From NCBI RefSeq assembly GCF_905163445.1, contig NC_053197.1, forward strand, positions 2,418,001 to 2,482,000: DNA of 64,000 nt. The letters are read 5' to 3'. The notes under the pieces were generated by a model. The model searched no databases, was not told the origin of the DNA, and saw only the letters and a list, made by a program, of their open reading frames with translations. The translations under genes and the position numbers were made by a program. Shown piece after piece: positions 52,491-63,002 of the stretch (its first letter is position 1; each line of letters begins with the position of its first letter). This DNA is from Pararge aegeria (taxonomy: Eukaryota > Arthropoda > Insecta > Lepidoptera > Nymphalidae).

Positions 52491-53798
52491 TTTATAAGAT
52501 TATTATTAAAGTCCTGTTGCTACGAGCCCTTGTACATTAATATTACGGATCTGTTTTGTTGTACTCTGACTGAACTCACAAAGGTTGCTTTGTGGTGCAT
52601 TTGCTACACTGATACTTTATCAGTGTAGCAAATGTAGTAAGGCATCGGTATCTACGCTAGTGCATTAAAATTCCTGTAAAACTAGTTGTAAGTTGGAAAT
52701 AAATAAATATATAAAAAAATATTGAAAATGATATTTGATTCAGGTATGTATAATGGCATGATGAGACCACGTTTGTGCCTTTATAATTTTATCTAAATCT
52801 ACTCTTAGTGTCATGATCCCTCGATATTTGGTATTGTTCTGATGCATTTGATAATAATTACAAAATTACAATCTTTATATTTTTATTTGAAATAAATAAA
52901 TTTAATATAGTGCTATTAAGTATTTGCCGGTCTACCTCTATCTTTAACTTAACCGCGAGAAATGGGAAAACAGATTTTCGATGCGGACGCAGTACGTACC
53001 GAATATCTGTTAAACAAAAACTACTATATTAAACACAAACAAGAAAACTGAAACAAAGAAGCAGTCGAAATAAAGTACTAAAACAATATTTGCATGTATT
53101 TGCCATTAAAACTACAGTGGAGTCAATAAATAACGTATCGGAACATTAGTTTGCACGTAATATCCGCTTGGTGAACGAGTACGTTGCAAATAGGTGAGAT
53201 TTAGGAAGAAAATTGCGCTTTGAAATTTTTTGAGATGCACTTAATTCTGTTTGTTATATTAATTTTCGAGTATCAAGGAAACTGTAAAGTTCTAGTAAAG
53301 TCAATTTTACTCGTTTTTTTTTGAAAGCGCAAGTTAATTTAAACCGTTAAAGCCAGCTCCTATTTCAATGTTTTCACTTTGAGGTGTTAGTGATAATTAT
53401 AAATATTCGTTAACCTAAAATGCGAGGGTTTCAGTCACGCCCAAGGTCTATGAATACACACACAAAACATTAATTTGGGTCTATTTTGGTCATTGGTGGT
53501 CCTCTCACAATGACAATTTAGTAAGTAAACATTTGGTATGTTTGTTTGACATTGTGGTATAATGTGGTACCATAATAATGTCTTTAAACTAAATTTAATA
53601 TAACATAATGTAAATGTTATAATATAGCATACATAAATTAAGCAAATCGTATTTTACTTATAATAAATATGTTACCTTGGCTTGGTCACGCTCCAAATGC
53701 ACGGAGCTTTTGGCTTATATTTCTAAGTAAAGTGGGGTTAGATATTTTTTTCTTAACATCAGTACCTAAAACACTTTCATCCTATGCATCAATTCATC
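52491..53798. other. No gene recognised; one hairpin
   Basis: CATTTGCTACACTGATA (52598-52614), loop CTT, perfect complement 52618-52634. The rest is unfamiliar AT-rich sequence. Confidence 0.5.
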
Positions 53799-54172
53799 TT
53801 TATTACTTAGAAAATTGTATCTTAATGAGTTCAAAGTTTATATAAAACGTTAGCGTACGTAAAAATCTTATTAAAATATTAAGGATTACCTACTTGAACG
53901 ATAAAAAAACTTGGGTATGAATTTCTCTAACTTCATTGCTAAATATTAATTAAATGTTACATGGGGATAAATAAATAAAAATTCCAGCAAAATGTAACAG
54001 TTGTGGCGTTCGGAACCATTGTAGATTTCGGTTTAAGTTGCGGAACGTAGTTATCACCATAATTGGTAAACATCTTTTCATTTATATAAACATATATGTA
54101 TGAGCGCTTCATAAGTGCCTGTGATAGGCCTTTATGAGAAAAGATTGTTTGCATTTGTAACATATACAAGTA
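53799..54172 (+). mobile_element. LINE-M C-terminal remnant plus 3' UTR
   Basis: AATGAGTTCAAAGTTTATAT, CTTGAACGATAAAAAAACTT (coding scrap), then decayed 3' UTR with AACGTAGTTATCACCATAAT and GAGCGCTTCATAAGTGCCTG. Confidence 0.75.
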
Positions 54173-54297
54173 AATATAAATGTAAGAACTGTGTGCTGGG
54201 AATCAAACTCGGTCCCCGCGAACGTTAGTCCAAAGCGTAACCACAAGGTTACGACCGTTTCTTCATATGTGTAAAACGAATACAGACAACCTCTGTA

Positions 54298-54562
54298 ATC
54301 ATCATCATCAAATTAAGGGTTAAGGCCGTAGTCCACCACGCTGGCCCAGTGCGGATTAGTAGACTTTACATACCTTTGAGAACATTATGGAGAACTCTCA
54401 GGCATGCAGGTTTTCTCACGACGTTTTCCTTTACCTTTGGAGCAAGTGATATTTTAATTACTCAAAACGCACATAATTTTGGAACGTTAGAGGTGCCTGC
54501 TTTTTGAACACGGCCCCCTGAAATTAAAGTCGATCTCCTTTCCACTGGGCTATCACAACTTA
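54298..54562 (-). mobile_element. SINE-A, near full length
   Basis: Short ATCATCATCATC tail, complete body, head TTGTGATAGCCCAGTGGAAA, B-box damaged (TGTTCAAAAAGC). Confidence 0.88.
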
Positions 54563-55066
54563 TACACTTATATGACTACTGTAATAGATACACTAAAATT
54601 ACTTAAGTTACCAAATTTATTTACTATCACTGGATAACATACATCCTCTATATATGTTGTCAAGTTTTATAATAACACAGGCTCTCTAATACCACAATAT
54701 CAATGAAGCGTCTGTGAAGATGCAACGTTATTATACTGTGCCGTACTCTTTAATATTGCCCAAAATCAAATATTAAAGTTTGCCACTGGCAGGTATAGTT
54801 GACAAGCAAAGTTATTTTAAAGTATCCATCACAATAGCTTAAGGCGGTATCGTTGTTTTTAAACGCTTTTTATTAGTTTCATCTGGATGATTGTTTGTTT
54901 AAAGCTTTGGACTTAATTTTGACCCTCTTCAAACGGTCTGATTTAGTTCAAACTTTGTATATAAATATACCGATGACCGATGGCCATACACTTATTTGAA
55001 TAGATTATTCCATTTTTCATTTTGCAAAATAAGATTTGTGTTAGTTTATATTATTTTCATCTATAG
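54563..55066. other. Spacer or intron upstream of candidate exons
   Basis: AT-rich, no repeat recognised. It ends in a polypyrimidine-like stretch (TATATTATTTTCATCTATAG) that serves as the next acceptor. Confidence 0.4.
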
Positions 55067-55155
55067 TCGGTTAGACAGGAATGATGTTAATTTTAATTTC
55101 CAACCCTTACCTTTAGCCGATTTCTCTTATATTAACAAAGATGAAAGTAAAATGG
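55067..55155 (+). CDS. Candidate exon a of the 55-57 kb gene
   Basis: Acceptor TTATATTATTTTCATCTATAG ends at 55066. Only one frame is open: RLDRNDVNFNFQPLPLADFS then YINKDESKM, entering in phase 2. Donor ATGG then GTAACC (55156), or alternatively GAAA then GTAAAA; both leave in phase 1. It looks like protein, not low-complexity translation. It does not join exon c in frame unless the small exon b is included. I do not recognise the family. Confidence 0.4.
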
Positions 55156-55453
55156 GTAACCGATTAATTTTGCTCTAAAAAAATAACAGTTATCCAAGAA
55201 AGAAGAAAATCTCGCTTTTATAAATAAGCCATGCGTGTTTTTTAGTTTTTTAAAGGTATGAAAAACTGTTCTTTTTTTGAATTTTCCATTTTTATTCGGG
55301 TGATTTAATAACCTGTGGATTTTTATCTAAAGGTTAAAAGTTAAGGTTATTTAAAAGGTAAGTTTCAAGTTACCTTTTATTAGTGCAATTTACTATTTTC
55401 ACTAATTTTTATATGACGTATTTCTGCAACTTATTTTTTTTTTTAAATTTTAG

Positions 55454-55473
55454 TGCGCTTTATTCTTTGCAAC
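55454..55473 (+). CDS. Candidate 20-nt exon b
   Basis: A T-rich acceptor (TTTTTTTTTTAAATTTTAG) ends at 55453 and a possible donor CAAC then GTAAAA follows 55473. It would enter in phase 1 and leave in phase 0, which is what is needed to link exons a and c. It is proposed mainly because it repairs the frame, so treat it as a weak guess; another exon could do the same. Confidence 0.2.
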
Positions 55474-55589
55474 GTAAAAAAATTGCTATAGCTGCACGAA
55501 ACGACCACAACACTCAATATAGGATGCCTCTAATACACCATACTAATAATTTAATTTTCTTAATATATTTTTTTCCCCTTATATTATAG

Positions 55590-55786
55590 ACATTGGGCAG
55601 ATTAAGTGGATCACTGTTATACGACAAAAACAAAGTCACCGTGTATATTACTTTATTTGCTGACTATACTCAGTATTGTCAGGGCTCGGTTTGGCTAATG
55701 TCCAAGGCTGAATTAGAACTACCATACATCAAACAACTGGGAAGATCAGGAGTGCTTGGAACTAGTCTTGAAGTTTCGAGTTTTTG
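55590..55786 (+). CDS. Candidate exon c of the 55-57 kb gene
   Basis: Acceptor TATTTTTTTCCCCTTATATTATAG ends at 55589 (strong pyrimidine tract). The 197-nt frame reads TLGRLSGSLLYDKNKVTVYI, then LFADYTQYCQGSVWLMSKAE and GRSGVLGTSLEVSSF. It has mixed codon use and ordinary protein composition, and no repeat match. Donor TTTTTG then GTTAAG at 55787 leaves in phase 2, exactly the entry phase of exon d. It is the best single argument for a host gene in the window. I recognise no domain with confidence. Confidence 0.55.
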
Positions 55787-56786
55787 GTTAAGCTAGATTT
55801 ATTGTTTTCGTATAAAGTTTATTTATCATTATACTAGCTGACGCGCCCCATCTCTGCGTGGATGGCTTTTTATATGACTACTAGCATATCCTAGTGACTT
55901 TCTGGAATAAAAAGTATCTTATGTTCGTTTCCAAGATACAATCTCCTTGCAAAACTGTAGCGCAATCCCTTAGGCGTAAAACGGTAACAAATACATTGAG
56001 ATTCTTTAATATTTATAATACATCATATGTTTCGACTGCTTCATTACTTACCACCAGGTGAGATTGTAGTCAAGGACAAACTTGTAGTCCATCAGTTAAT
56101 ACTATACAAATGCGAGTCAGATGACGGTCCGTTATCTTTAAAAAGTGCAAATAATATCTGTTGTATGGGAGCTCCGTTATTTATTTATATAAATCTGTTT
56201 TAAAGTATATTTGCTATAGGGGAAATGAACAGAAATACATCGTATGTCAAGATTTCAACTGTATAATTATTATAGAGATACCTGGCCTGGCCTATATCCT
56301 GGTGACAAACGGACAGAGAGCTGAGTTTTAGTAAAAGAGCCCGTTTGAAGTCATCACGTTTTTAATAATTTAATGGTGACACTAAACGAATTGTATGCGA
56401 ACTCTCGAAGTTCCAAATTCATATGTTTCGTTTGTTTAAAATTCATTCAGTTGTTTGTATCAAACATGTACAATGAGACCTTTTGTGTAGTTTAAAATCA
56501 GTGCCAGAAGATCTCGCTCTTCCCTTTATACATTTATATTTTTATTTTTAATTAATAATATAAAACAATACGATCTTGAAATCTGCACAGTACGCCATAT
56601 TGCTTTCATACGCTTAACTCCTAAGATAGTCTACATTCGGCTGCTAACTCGACAGTTATTTTCAATCAGTAGACTGTCAGGTACATAATAAGTAAGTTTG
56701 TGCCCTAAAACATAAAACGAAATGTCCATCTAATAAATTTAGTTAGAGAACTAAAAAAAAAAGCCGATCTTATTTAAAACTTTCAG
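55787..56786. other. Presumed intron between exons c and d
   Basis: About 1 kb. Contains a CTAGCTG-type element at 55830-55990 (ACTAGCTGACGCGCCCCATC, then CTGCGTGGATGGC) and a SINE-B tail scrap at 56045-56095 (TTACCACCAGGTGAGATTGT). Repeats inside an intron are expected. Confidence 0.45.
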
Positions 56787-56876
56787 CAGCCCTTCTCAAG
56801 AGCCAGAAGTTTACCGTTCAGAGTTAGATAACTTTGTTTCCAAAGGGAATGTTTTTCCTTTTGTGGTCATCCGCAG
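56787..56876 (+). CDS. Candidate exon d of the 55-57 kb gene
   Basis: Acceptor TCTTATTTAAAACTTTCAG ends at 56786; donor CCGCAG then GTAAGA at 56877 is close to the ideal. The only open frame enters in phase 2 and reads SPSQEPEVYRSELDNFVSKG then NVFPFVVIR, leaving in phase 2. The 90-nt exon keeps the frame. The minus-strand ORF covering it (56811-57119) is a shadow. Confidence 0.55.
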
Positions 56877-56921
56877 GTAAGAGGCGGAATGAAAGTGACA
56901 TAAATATCTTTCTTGCCTCAG

Positions 56922-56979
56922 TGGCCTCGGCTTAAAGAGACATAAAAAGTTTCGATATCCCGGAGGACGCGAAAAATAG
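56922..56979 (+). CDS. Candidate terminal exon e with stop codon
   Basis: Acceptor ATATCTTTCTTGCCTCAG ends at 56921. Entering in phase 2 it completes a Ser codon and reads GLGLKRHKKFRYPGGREK then TAG (56977-56979). The basic end could be a nuclear localisation signal (inference). The intron before it would be only 45 nt, short for an insect, which is the main doubt. No AATAAA is seen within 150 bp downstream. Confidence 0.45.
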
Positions 56980-57469
56980 TAAACAAGTTTTTCGGTCAAA
57001 GGATATTTAATTATCTGTATAGGGCAGGAGATAATGGAATGGGGATATACCAGAGGGTATATAGTAACATAATAATTACGTGTTTGTTTGAGCGTTGGAA
57101 TTAATGAGATCCAATGCATGCATGGTGTTGATGGATATACTTATACATGTTCTTCAATCTTAATATAGTTATATGCGCTGTGTGGTGACGGCAGGTCAGA
57201 AGCTAGTGACAGTTGCTACCACATCTTTACGCTCCTTTTTACGCGGCCCGCAGGTTTATTTCAAGGCCAAAAATGGAATATAACAGAAAACAGGCTGCAG
57301 CGTCCTCTGAGTCTATCATTAAAGATTTTTTATTTGTTACTACATATATGGTAATTGTTACAATATGATAATAGATTCACTGCAAACGGACTTATGATCA
57401 GAATGTGCTAATAAATAAGGTCTGGTTCAATTAAATACATTTTGCATTTTGGATACTGTGGAGGTAACG
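56980..57469. other. Possible 3' UTR then LINE scrap
   Basis: 57178-57262 (GTGGTGACGGCAGGTCAGAA, CTCCTTTTTACGCGGCCCGC) resembles the segment at 58.33-58.40 kb that precedes a jockey-type C-terminus. Nothing else recognised. Confidence 0.4.
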
Positions 57470-58110
57470 GAGCGGTGATAGCCCAATGGGTAGGACTTCG
57501 ATTTTCGGTGGGCCGAGTACAAATCCCAGCCCAGTAAGAGTGACGCTCTTACTTTTCTTAGCTATGCGCGTTTTAAGGAATTAAAATATCACTTGCTTCA
57601 ACGGGGAAGGAGAACATCGTGAGAAAACCTGCATGCCTGAGAGTTCTCTATAATGTTCTCAAAGGTGTGTGAAGTCTACCAATCAGCACTGGACCAGCAA
57701 AATCAAATTCAAAATTAATTTATTTCAAGTAGGCCTAATATAAGCACTTTTGAAACGTCAAGTCTGTCTGTTTGTAGTGACTCTACCACCGGTTCAAAAG
57801 ACAGATTCTACTGAGAAGAAGCCGGCAAGAAACTCAGCAGTTGCTCTTTTCCAACATCAACAATTTACATTTTACATTTTAACATTCATTTTTCTGTCTT
57901 GTGAGAGATGAAAGCGAAGCGGGATGCTTCCAAGAAACCTTGTTATTAAGAAATTCATCAATTGTATAGTAAACTCGTGGTGGATTACGGCCTTGACCCC
58001 TCCTCATTGTGGGGGGAGTAGGTCCACCCGTGTGCTGTAGTAGGTCCACTACAGCTCATCTATTCGTTTATCAAAAGGCTATTGGTAATGGGGTAATATG
58101 ATGATGAAGT
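57470..58110 (+). mobile_element. SINE-A split by LINE-L
   Basis: Left part 57470-57698: full tRNA-like head (GAGCGGTGATAGCCCAATGG) and body to CACTGGACCAGC. Right part from about 57972: GTGGTGGATTACGGCCTTGA and TGGGGTAATATGATGATGAA. The two are collinear in intact copies, so the SINE is older than the LINE. Confidence 0.9.
57699..57971 (-). mobile_element. LINE-L 3' end nested in SINE-A
   Basis: Minus strand: ATTTATTTCAAGTAGGCCTA (terminus), ACTCTACCACCGGTTCAAAA, GAAGCCGGCAAGAAACTCAG, AAATTCATCAATTGTATAGT. 5'-truncated. No clear target duplication. Confidence 0.9.
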
Positions 58111-58324
58111 TTATTGTCCCGGTAAACTAAATAAGCAATGATACTTCAGAATACACATAAAACTTAAGCACTTTACTCCACCGTAAACTCGTCCCTACCT
58201 CACTTACGTAGATGAGAATGTATTCAGTCGTATTTCTTTATCTTTATAGACACGTATAAACATACGACGTATGTAACAAAAATATTGAGAGACAAAATTT
58301 ATCTTACGTATTATACTGAAACGT

Positions 58325-58578
58325 ACGTATTCCTTGTGGTGATGGCAGATCAGAATCCAGTTGTCACCACCCCTCCACTTTTCGCGGGTGTCGTACGAGG
58401 TGACTAAGGGAATACAATACCACGGATTCGGACGGACAGCTTTGCATCTTCGTCTCTTATTCGCACCGGTAGGATCTGGAATGCCCTTCCATTTTCCCCA
58501 GTACGTACAATATGAGTACTTTCAAATCAAGAGTGAATAGGGATTTCAAGCGCGCTCCACCTTAGGCTGCATCATCAC
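58325..58578 (+). pseudogene. Jockey-type LINE C-terminus
   Basis: Frames give RTGRIWNALPF, then (shifted) YNMSTFKSRVNRDF, parallel to TAKMWNPLP and YNLSTLKARMNR at 14.3 kb. A frameshift at about 58505 separates them. Upstream GGTGTCGTACGAGGTGACTA is typical of the preceding LINE region. Confidence 0.75.
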
Positions 58579-58580
58579 TT

Positions 58581-58825
58581 GCCGATTGGCGCAGTAGGCA
58601 GCGACCCTGCTTTCTGAGCCAAGGCCGTGGGTTCGATTCGACAATATTTGTGTAATGAGCATAAATGTTTTTCAGTGTCTGGGTGTTTATCTATATATTA
58701 TAAGTATTTACGTATTTTATTCATATAATTATTCATCAGGCATCTTAGTACCCATAACTCAAGCTACGCTTACTTTGGGGCTAGATGGCGATGTGTGTAT
58801 TGTCGTAGTGTATTTATTTATTTCA
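58581..58825 (+). mobile_element. SINE-C, near full length
   Basis: GCCGATTGGCGCAGTAGGCA head, GTGGGTTCGATTCGACAATA (B-box then deletion), body, GTGTATTTATTTATTTC end. Confidence 0.9.
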
Positions 58826-59222
58826 CTTACCATCAGGTGTGATTGCTGTTAAGCGCTCGTCCAGGCAGCAGTGCTCTCTGTGCTACTACTATCACCTTTT
58901 GCGATCACCTACCCGTCAAAGGCCTCAGTGGACTGTTATAGGCTTTTTCTTAAGTATCATTTGACGGACAAAGCAGATGATTACCTGATGGTAAGTGGAA
59001 AACCTATAAACAGAGCAATAATCACAGAGCATGCAAGGAGCAAGCACTGCAACATGCCGCCCTGTGTCCATCAATTTAAGGCGTAGGTGTTAAGCCTCAT
59101 GGGCCGGTAGCTACACCGGAAACCAAGCCCTTCAGACCGGAACACAGCATTGACACAATGCTGTTTAGCGGCAAAAACAAGAATGGGATAGTGCTTCCCC
59201 GGACGAGCTCTGTCAAAAAAAA
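58826..59222. mobile_element. SINE-E-like repeat, longest copy
   Basis: GATTACCTGATGGTAAGTGG, AAAACCTATAAACAGAGCAA, GCGTAGGTGTTAAGCCTCAT, GCTTCCCCGGACGAGCTCTG. Orientation unknown. The first 60 bp (CACTTACCATCAGGTGTGAT) may be a separate scrap. Confidence 0.55.
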
Positions 59223-59251
59223 CTCGACTTATACTAAAAGGCTTTGATGAT

Positions 59252-59512
59252 TAAATAAATAAATATACTACGACAATACACACACCGCCATCCAGTCCCA
59301 AAGTAAGCGTAGCTTGTGTTATGGGTACTAAGATAACTGATGAATATTTTTATGAATAATATACATAAATATTTATAATATACATATAAACACCCAGACA
59401 CTGAAAAGCATTCATGTTCTTCACACAAACATTTACCAGTTGTGGGAATCGAACCCACGGCCTTGGACTCAGAAAGCAGGGTCGCTGCCCACTGCGCCAA
59501 TCGGCCGTCAAT
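59252..59512 (-). mobile_element. SINE-C, full length
   Basis: Minus strand: GACGGCCGATTGGCGCAGTG head, GTGGGTTCGATTCCCACAAC B-box, complete body, TATTTATTTATTTA tail. Intact internal promoter boxes. Confidence 0.92.
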
Positions 59513-59728
59513 GATTATATCGAAAACACATTTAAATATATTACAAGACCGACCTTGACTGCAATCTCACTATGTGTTAGTAATGACATTGGGGTAATCA
59601 TATAATGTGTGAAAGTTTTTATGGATGTATGTTACTTCTTACTAATTTGATTAGAATCAGGAGTGCAGCTAGATTTTACCCTGGGTTATTACATAATTTT
59701 TATCCCGGAAGAATGAACGATTTTCGCA

Positions 59729-59940
59729 GGATTTATAAAAAAAACACGGACAATACCGCGTGTAACTGCTGGTAATAAATATACTTGAAATTTCAAATTG
59801 TTAGAAATCATTCCAATGCGTATTGTGTATGAGGATTTATAAAAAAAAAACACGTACTATACCGCGAGCAACTGCTAGTAATAAATATACTTGAAATTTC
59901 AAATTGTTAGAAAATAAATCCAATGCATATATGCATAATT
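59729..59940. repeat. Tandem duplication, ~104 bp, with CTAGCTG head
   Basis: Copy 1 starts 59729, copy 2 at 59833. Each has GGATTTATAAAAAAAACACG-like start, a reversed element head (CCGCGNGNAACTGCTNGTAA) and ATACTTGAAATTTCAAATTG. Confidence 0.9.
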
Positions 59941-60754
59941 GTGTATTGTGTTTACTTATAAGTAGATGAACATTTTGTCTTCATATTGTTTGAACTAGTT
60001 TAAATTGTATTTTGTTTTCAATGTAAAGCTATTGGTGAACCAAGTAAATAAAAAAAGACGGTCTTCATAAACAATATAATAAGATATGTATTTACGAATA
60101 TATTATATTGGGTACAAGGGTTTTCTATAATTATCTTAGTTCCTTTGTACTCTATATAAACGAATTGAAAATATTCAATTCTGACCATTTTTCTAACGCA
60201 AAATTATACATTCAACGATGACAACGATGAAGTCGATTTTGTACTACAAGTAAATATAATAAAAGTTATAGAATTACAAACTACGGAAAAATTTCATTAT
60301 TAGAAACCTTTTACCTCTGGAAACACGAAACTCGTCCTGCAAAATCAATTATAAAACCTTTCATGCAACGCTGTAACATCCAAAAAATCAACGTTGTCCT
60401 AAACCTGAAGCTCGGCGTTTTAGCGAATAGTACTAAACTCAAAGTCAAACATAAACTTAGTTGTTTTCCTTATACCGTATTATTGTAGAAAACAGTTTCT
60501 ATTTCAAAGCATCTTTTCGGAGCAGACTTCGGATATTAAAAACGCCTCAATACATTATTTATGGCCTCCTACGGAGTATCTATGAAAGTATAATAGTCGT
60601 ATGTTATCGAAGACTTATAGACACATTATTTAATATTTTATTTATAAACTAGGGAGTAATGGAGCTCATTGTGACTCTACACCATCTCTGTTATACTGAT
60701 TATTCTTTAGTAACATTGTTTTACGTTTCTTAAAGATAGTTCAACGGGTACATA
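59941..60754. other. No gene recognised
   Basis: AT-rich. The frame 60461-60652 has no motif. Confidence 0.4.
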
Positions 60755-60850
60755 CTATAATATTATGGAATTTGTCGATATTTCGATCCACTTGCATGGA
60801 TTGTGGTCACGACGGGACAAGTTTGATGTTACGGGCAGCACGTACCTTTG
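60755..60850 (+). mobile_element. Retroelement scrap with TATTTCGATCC motif
   Basis: GGAATTTGTCGATATTTCGA, TCCACTTGCATGGATTGTGG, TCACGACGGGACAA: a block I recall from many insect interspersed repeats, possibly Penelope-like. Exact family not established. Confidence 0.4.
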
Positions 60851-61137
60851 GTGTTTTTAAGAAAACGTTGATTAACCACGAAAGTTTTTAAGAATCCATT
60901 GTTTTACGTTTCTAGGGGTCAATAATCCCCAAGGGCTAAAATAATCGATTTCATAACTTCGCTTAGTAGAAGAGATATTCTTTTACTTCCTGATGATATT
61001 CTCCACATGCTGTAGAGTTTAAATATTAAAGATTTTAGATAAAAATACATAAATAAGACAATAAATTAAAAAAACGTTGTTCCAGCAATCATAGTCTTGT
61101 CTCAACTTCCAAAGTTACATATGTGAAATATGTGTAA

Positions 61138-61384
61138 TATGACGGCCAATTGTCGCAGTGGGCAGCGACCCTGCTTTCTAAGTCCAAGGCCGTGGGTTTG
61201 ATTCCCGCAATTGGAAAATGTTTGTGTGTTGAACATGAATGTTTTACTGTGTCTTATAAGTATTTATGTATAAAAATATTCATAAAATTATTCATCAGTC
61301 ATCCTTGTACCCATAACACAAGCTACGCTTACTTCGGGGCTAGATGGCGATGTGTGTATTCGTCATAGTATATTTATTTATAAA
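61138..61384 (+). mobile_element. SINE-C, full length
   Basis: GACGGCCAATTGTCGCAGTG head, GGGTTTGATTCCCGCAATTG B-box, body, TATATTTATTTATAAA tail. The ORFs over it are shadows. Confidence 0.9.
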
Positions 61385-61600
61385 AAAAAATGGTGCTCCA
61401 ATGGTAATTGGTAATGGTAGTAAAATCTACGTAAATGCCATCACGGTCAACGGCAATACGCTCTCTTATGTCGTCATGCTCCGTTACCGTTTTCGACACC
61501 GCTATGTATTTATGTTTACGCATACTAATTTATTTGCATGAGGCAATAAGGCCCGTCTAAAAATACATATAAAAGTATACAACCCAAAAATATAAAACAT

Positions 61601-61798
61601 AAATTCAAATTCAAAATTTCTTTATTCATGTAGGCCTATCACAGGCACTTATGAAGCGTTCATACATATTTGTTTACGTAATTGTAACGGGATGGTGATA
61701 ACTTCGTTTGCCAACTTAAATCTAAAGTTACGAGGGTTCCAAACGCGCCCTGGTCTAAGAAGAGCCCACAACAAAAATAGCCGGGTAATACATAAAAA
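61601..61798 (-). mobile_element. LINE-M 3' UTR
   Basis: Minus strand end AAATTTTGAATTTGAATTT; differs from 10.22-10.42 kb at only a handful of positions over 190 bp. Confidence 0.9.
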
Positions 61799-62029
61799 CA
61801 TAAAAAACATAACATAAAAACATAAAAAGTGATGTAATAAGCTTACATATAAAAGTAATTGTCACCATCATCATCTCACCCACTAGACATTCACTGCTAC
61901 ATACAGGTCTTGTGGGGATTGTCACATAGTTTGGCATGCCTGTTTCCTGTGTCTCCCTCCGACACGTATTATATGCTTGATTGTACCGGAACGCTAAATG
62001 GCTAATTTAAAATCGATAATTACTAGTAT

Positions 62030-62490
62030 TCATCATCTTTATCCTCACATCAACACATTACCGGTCAACCACGGGTCTCCCACAATGAGACGGGATTAAG
62101 GCCTTCACGCTGGCCCAGTGCGGATTGGTGGACTCCACACACCTTTTAGTAAGTTATGGAGAACCTTCAGGCATGCAGGTTTCCTTACAATGTTTTCCTT
62201 ACCGTTGAAACAACCACCTATTTGTTTTCTTTTTAGTTTTCCTAATCCTAAGGTTGCCTGGCAGAGATTGCTACTTAGCGATAAGGCCGCCTTTTGTATA
62301 CTGCTTCATTCTTCATGTGTTTGTTCTTTTTTTGTCTTGGTTTTCTGAGTGGTGTACAAAAAAAAGAGTAATATACATTGCTTAAAACGCACATAACTTA
62401 CAAAAGTTAGTGGTGCGTGCTGGGATTCGAACTCGGCCCCCCAGAAGTAAAGACGAGCTCCTACCCACTGCGCTATCACTGCTTTTTCAC
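62030..62490 (-). mobile_element. SINE-A split by family N
   Basis: Distal part 62030-62211 (CATCAACACATTACCGGTCA to CCTTACCGTTGAAACAA) and tRNA-like part 62378-62490 (head AGCAGTGATAGCGCAGTGGG, B-box GAGTTCGAATCCCAGCACG). They are collinear in intact copies. Confidence 0.88.
62212..62377 (+). mobile_element. Family N 3' end nested in SINE-A
   Basis: AAGGTTGCCTGGCAGAGATT, AGCGATAAGGCCGCCTTTTG, TTCTGAGTGGTGTACAAAAA, ending in an AGAGTAATATAC region. Same family as 7.3 and 15.1 kb. Confidence 0.85.
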
Positions 62491-63002
62491 TTCACTTCAC
62501 GAAGTATGTTAATAAATCTTGAAAAGTTACCTGCCATCTAATTGGAGCTTATTCAATGCGATCAATGGGAAGTCCCGTTCCCTAATTGAAATGCAAGATT
62601 AGAGTCTAGCGAATGAGCACTAATCCATACCACCTATGATGCTTCCAAAAACGGTCAACCTCAGCACAATGAGTATTGCATCGATAATTCAAAGCGTGTA
62701 ATTTCCTTCGTGTCAATTCCACTCCACTGGTTGGCATGTCTAATCATCGCTGTAGTGATAGAACTCCCGCCATCTCTTTCACATCTATAGTGTTGGAGCG
62801 GCACAATCATATTTAGTCCGACTGATCGGACCTGCGTATGACGTTTGCGGTTAGAAATGTCGGCGTACTTTAATAAGGTCGTCGTTGGATTACAAAGAAA
62901 CGCCGATTGAATGAAGTTGTAATTATTTTCTTGTATAACTTTATAAAAAAATGCATTTTCGATGGATTTTCTAAACAAAATTCTAGGTATGATTTAAGTA
63001 TC
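62491..63002. other. No gene supported
   Basis: The minus-strand frame 62661-62978 (105 codons) has ordinary composition but no motif, no splice pairing and no repeat match. It remains unassigned. Confidence 0.35.

Noticed and set aside
56811..57119. 102-codon minus-strand ORF.
   Set aside because: It lies opposite candidate exons d and e, has no motif, and the plus strand has the better splice signals.
62661..62978. 105-codon minus-strand ORF as a possible gene.
   Set aside because: No recognisable family, no paired exon, no promoter or polyadenylation signal that I could support.
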